In this document: one piece after another, positions 61,514 through 64,000 of the stretch | How the letters are laid out: each line of letters starts with the position of its first letter | Numbering within the stretch: position 1 is the stretch's first letter | Source of the DNA: SAR86 cluster bacterium | GTDB lineage: Bacteria > Pseudomonadota > Gammaproteobacteria > Magnimaribacterales > AG-339-G14 | DNA length: 64,000 nt | Reading direction: 5' to 3' | NCBI GenBank assembly: GCA_028135785.1 | Contig: JAOIHS010000002.1 | Location: 70,222-134,221 of the forward strand | Program-made: the position numbers and the translations under genes | Notes under the pieces: model-generated | What the model was told of the DNA's origin: nothing | Databases searched by the model: none | What the model saw: only the letters and a program-made list of their open reading frames with translations

Positions 61514-63946
61514 TTAATCAATAATTAGAGATTGTTCCAATTGAATTTGATTACTAGATGAGCCGATCAAAATTTTATAATTTCCTTTTCTTACTTCCCA
61601 TTTTTTTGAATTAATATTCCAAAAAGAAAAATTTCGGCTCTTTAATACAAATTTTAAATTACAGCTTTCATCTTGCCTAATCATAGGCTTTTCAAAAGCT
61701 TGAAGGCCTTTAATAGGTTCATTTTCATCACCATCTAAATAACTTACGTAACATTGAGCAACTTCCTGACCATCCATTAGACCAGTATTTTTGATAACCA
61801 AAGAACACGATACATCTCCTGAATCTTCTTTAGTAATAGACAAATCTTTATATTGAAAAGAAGTATAAGAAAGACCATGGCCAAAAGGGTATAACGGATT
61901 TATATCCTTTCTTTCGTACCATTTATAACCAACTAACAGTTTTTCTTCATAATTCATTTGTAAATCTTGGCCGGGATATGAAGAGAAGGCGGGAGTATCT
62001 TTAATGCTAATTGGGAAAGTAGTAGGAAGTTTTCCAGATGGGTTCACATTACCAAATATAATATCAACTAGTGCATTCCCATGCTCTTGCCCGCCAAACC
62101 AAGATTGAATTATTGCGCGGGTATCTTCTTGCCAAGGCATAGATACTGGAGCTCCCGAATTAATGACAACTAAAGTATTAGGATTAGATTTTAAAACTTC
62201 CGCAATTAATATATCTTGATCAGCTGGCAAATCTAGATTTTCTCTATCATGACCCTCTGTTTCCCAGTCTGAATTTGTACCTATAATAAGAACCACCGCA
62301 TCACTTCGGCTTGCAGTTTTTTTAGCTTCATCAAGTAAATTGAAAGAATCAGGAACAGCGCACCCAAAGTGAATTGCTGGAAATCTGCCCTCAAAATAAT
62401 ATTCTATTTCTATTTTATAAATTTCTCCTTTCACTAAACTTTGTTTTTTTCTTATTGGTTTGGATGCGAATGAAAAGAAAGCTTCTCCGGGTTCTGTTTT
62501 GGTCCAGTTATCTATTATTTCGTTTCCATTTATTTTTAATCTGCTTTTGCCAATAGCAAAAACCTCAAATTCAAATTCTCCAGAAATATCAGGAACATAG
62601 TCACAGGAAAATTTAACGGATACATCTGGCCTCTCAGATTTATTAATAATATCTTTAGCGAAACCATCGAACACCCAATATTTATTACCTGTCAAAATTT
62701 CAGAATCAATAAGGATATTTTTTTCTATTTGACCTTCAAAGTATTCAACTAAAAAGCCTTTAGTATTTTTGAATAATCTCTCATCAAGTTTAGGAAGATA
62801 TTTGTAAGTATGCATTCCTTTTGCATAATTTATTTCGACAGAATTTCCTACAAAGTTTTCTATTGATTGAAGAGGGTGAGTCTCATAATGAGGTTTTAAG
62901 CTGGCACTTCCTCCCCCAATTATTTGACTAAATTTCGAGTTTGGCCCGATAACAGCAAGGGAATTAATTTTTTCCTTATCTAAAGGTAAAAAACTTTCAT
63001 TTCTCAAAAGAACCATTCCTTCACAAGCTACTTTTTTTAATAATTTTTGATGACTTGATCTATTATTTTCTTTTTCAGCTTTATTTTCTGGATGTGTAAA
63101 TCTTTCTGTAAATGAAGCCATGGAAAGTATCCTTTTGACTTTGTCATCAATTAAAATTTCTTCAACATTTCCTCTTTTAATTTCTTCTATTAGTTTTGCA
63201 CCCCAAGTTCCACCCGGACCAGGCATTTCCATATCCAATCCACCATTTGCATTGTCTATTGTTTCTAATGCGGCTCCCCAATCACTCACAACATAACCAT
63301 CGAAATTCCATTCATTTTTTAAAATATCGATAAGAAGTTCCTTATGAGAGCTACAGTAAATATTATTTAGCTTGTTATAAGCAGACATAACAGATTTTGC
63401 ATTCCCTTCTTTTATACTCATCTCAAAAGGTAGAAGGTATATCTCTCTTAACGTCCTCTCATCAACATTTGAGCTCACAGTATGTCTTTGATATTCAGTA
63501 TCATTTGCTATGAAATGTTTAACGCAAGCAGCAACTTTTTGCGACTGAACTCCTTTAACATAGCTAGTGGCGAGAATTCCTGTAAGAACAGGATCTTCAG
63601 AATAACTTTCAAAATGTCTTCCACCCAAAGGATGTCTATGAATATTTATCGTTGGACCTAATAAAACATCTACATCCTTATCTTTTGCTTCTTCACCAAG
63701 TGCAATACCTACTTTATTCATCAAGTCAGAATTCCATGTAGCTCCCATTAAAATAGGACTCGGGAAACAAGCCGATCTTTTATTCGATGTAGAGTCTCCT
63801 CGAACCCCATTAGGCCCATCAGACATTTTTATGGATGGAATAGACAGTCTTTCAACTTTATTTGAATACCAAGAATTAAACCCGCTCAATAAAGAAACTT
63901 TCTCTTCTAAAGTTAAATCATTTACTAGATTATCTATATCAGGCAT
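61514..63946 (-). CDS. GH3 beta-glucosidase with PA14 insert
   Basis: An 810-aa glycoside hydrolase family 3 protein. LTLEEKVSLLSG and MSDGPNGVRG open the TIM-barrel domain. GPTINIHRHPLGGRHFESYSEDPVL and KHFIANDTEYQRHTVSSNVDERTLREIYLLPFE form the sugar site, and the nucleophile Asp is in GYVVSDWGA (D222). A PA14 domain (about residues 390-540, with VEYFEG and IHFGCA) is inserted in the second domain; a fibronectin III-like domain closes the protein. There is no signal peptide, so it is cytoplasmic and probably cleaves imported glycosides. Confidence 0.94.
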   Translation of the reverse strand: MPDIDNLVNDLTLEEKVSLLSGFNSWYSNKVERLSIPSIKMSDGPNGVRGDSTSNKRSACFPSPILMGATWNSDLMNKVGIALGEEAKDKDVDVLLGPTINIHRHPLGGRHFESYSEDPVLTGILATSYVKGVQSQKVAACVKHFIANDTEYQRHTVSSNVDERTLREIYLLPFEMSIKEGNAKSVMSAYNKLNNIYCSSHKELLIDILKNEWNFDGYVVSDWGAALETIDNANGGLDMEMPGPGGTWGAKLIEEIKRGNVEEILIDDKVKRILSMASFTERFTHPENKAEKENNRSSHQKLLKKVACEGMVLLRNESFLPLDKEKINSLAVIGPNSKFSQIIGGGSASLKPHYETHPLQSIENFVGNSVEINYAKGMHTYKYLPKLDERLFKNTKGFLVEYFEGQIEKNILIDSEILTGNKYWVFDGFAKDIINKSERPDVSVKFSCDYVPDISGEFEFEVFAIGKSRLKINGNEIIDNWTKTEPGEAFFSFASKPIRKKQSLVKGEIYKIEIEYYFEGRFPAIHFGCAVPDSFNLLDEAKKTASRSDAVVLIIGTNSDWETEGHDRENLDLPADQDILIAEVLKSNPNTLVVINSGAPVSMPWQEDTRAIIQSWFGGQEHGNALVDIIFGNVNPSGKLPTTFPISIKDTPAFSSYPGQDLQMNYEEKLLVGYKWYERKDINPLYPFGHGLSYTSFQYKDLSITKEDSGDVSCSLVIKNTGLMDGQEVAQCYVSYLDGDENEPIKGLQAFEKPMIRQDESCNLKFVLKSRNFSFWNINSKKWEVRKGNYKILIGSSSNQIQLEQSLIID

Positions 63947-63960
63947 ATAAATATATTTTC

Positions 63961-64000
63961 TTAAGTTGGTTGATAGCCTTCTGGTTGATCTGTAATTTTA
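63961..64000 (-). CDS. C-terminal end of an upstream minus-strand gene (partial)
   Basis: The frame at the window edge reads KITDQPEGYQPT and then TAA, 14 bases upstream of the GH3 ATG. It looks like the tail of a co-transcribed gene whose body lies beyond the window. Too short to name. Confidence 0.4.
   Translation of the reverse strand, partial: KITDQPEGYQPT

Noticed and set aside
1-64000. CRISPR arrays, rRNA genes, transposases or prophage genes
   Set aside because: No spaced short repeats, rRNA signatures or recognisable transposase, integrase or phage structural proteins were seen in the sequence or ORF track.

Overview
The window is AT-rich, densely packed DNA. Stops and starts often overlap by 1-20 bases, many starts are TTG or GTG, and most gaps are under 100 bases. 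The gene content points to a streamlined marine gammaproteobacterium: rpoH, hspQ, zapE, metX-metW, yggS-proC-yggT, a DUF3450/ExbB/ExbB/ExbD/TonB/TPR operon, two large TonB-dependent receptors and a TRAP transporter. A SAR86-like lineage is my best guess, but this is inference from style and content, not a database result. No rRNA, CRISPR array or insertion sequence was seen. One tRNA gene (Phe) is present.

Layout. 1-2156: a membrane sensor histidine kinase cut by the window start. 2191-6233: a lone TonB-C-domain protein, a CBS protein, nadB, membrane proteins and an FMN-binding PNPOx-family protein. 6273-12719: uvrD, then TRAP solute-binding, small and large permease genes interleaved with an M19 dipeptidase and a small membrane protein. 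12750-18029: yaaA, a crotonase with a newly noted 58-aa ORF upstream, cysQ, rpoH, thiS, thiG and trmB. 18013-24554 (minus): rdgB, metW, metX, yggT, proC, yggS, argS and efp. 24738-29953 (plus): the six-gene TonB energising operon. 29950-32816 (minus): folA, thyA, lgt and a TauE/SafE permease. 32872-37873 (plus): NRDE protein, rppH, HAD phosphatase, aminotransferase, then a passenger-less inverse-autotransporter barrel with a secreted partner, closed by a bidirectional terminator. 37934-46101: hspQ, zapE, ABM protein, GST, DUF1295 protein, nitronate monooxygenase, then a minus-strand run (Coq4-like, SDR, ADH, MBL lipoprotein, DUF1330).

46277-53529 is a transport region. It holds a MarR-like regulator, a large TonB-dependent receptor with an odd Ala/Gly-rich insert, and a metal-uptake-like cluster: a 90-aa exported protein, a ZnuD-like receptor with an acidic His-containing loop, a MerC protein and a Met-rich outer-membrane barrel. 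The receptors would be powered by the ExbBD-TonB operon upstream.

54612-57604 is a small genomic island at the 3' end of the tRNA-Phe gene, bounded by a perfect 44-bp repeat of the tRNA. It carries a two-gene candidate nuclease operon (a PD-(D/E)xK-like protein and an HNH protein) that converges on a C5-cytosine methyltransferase: a compact restriction-modification cassette with no visible integrase. 57737-63946 is a sugar locus: a GPH-type symporter, a 666-aa fusion of a Gfo/Idh/MocA dehydrogenase with an aldo/keto reductase, a small membrane protein and a GH3 beta-glucosidase with a PA14 insert.

The strongest leads are the tRNA-Phe restriction island, the dehydrogenase/reductase fusion, the inverse-autotransporter pair, the metal cluster with its intercistronic stem-loop, and a probable CTG start for zapE.
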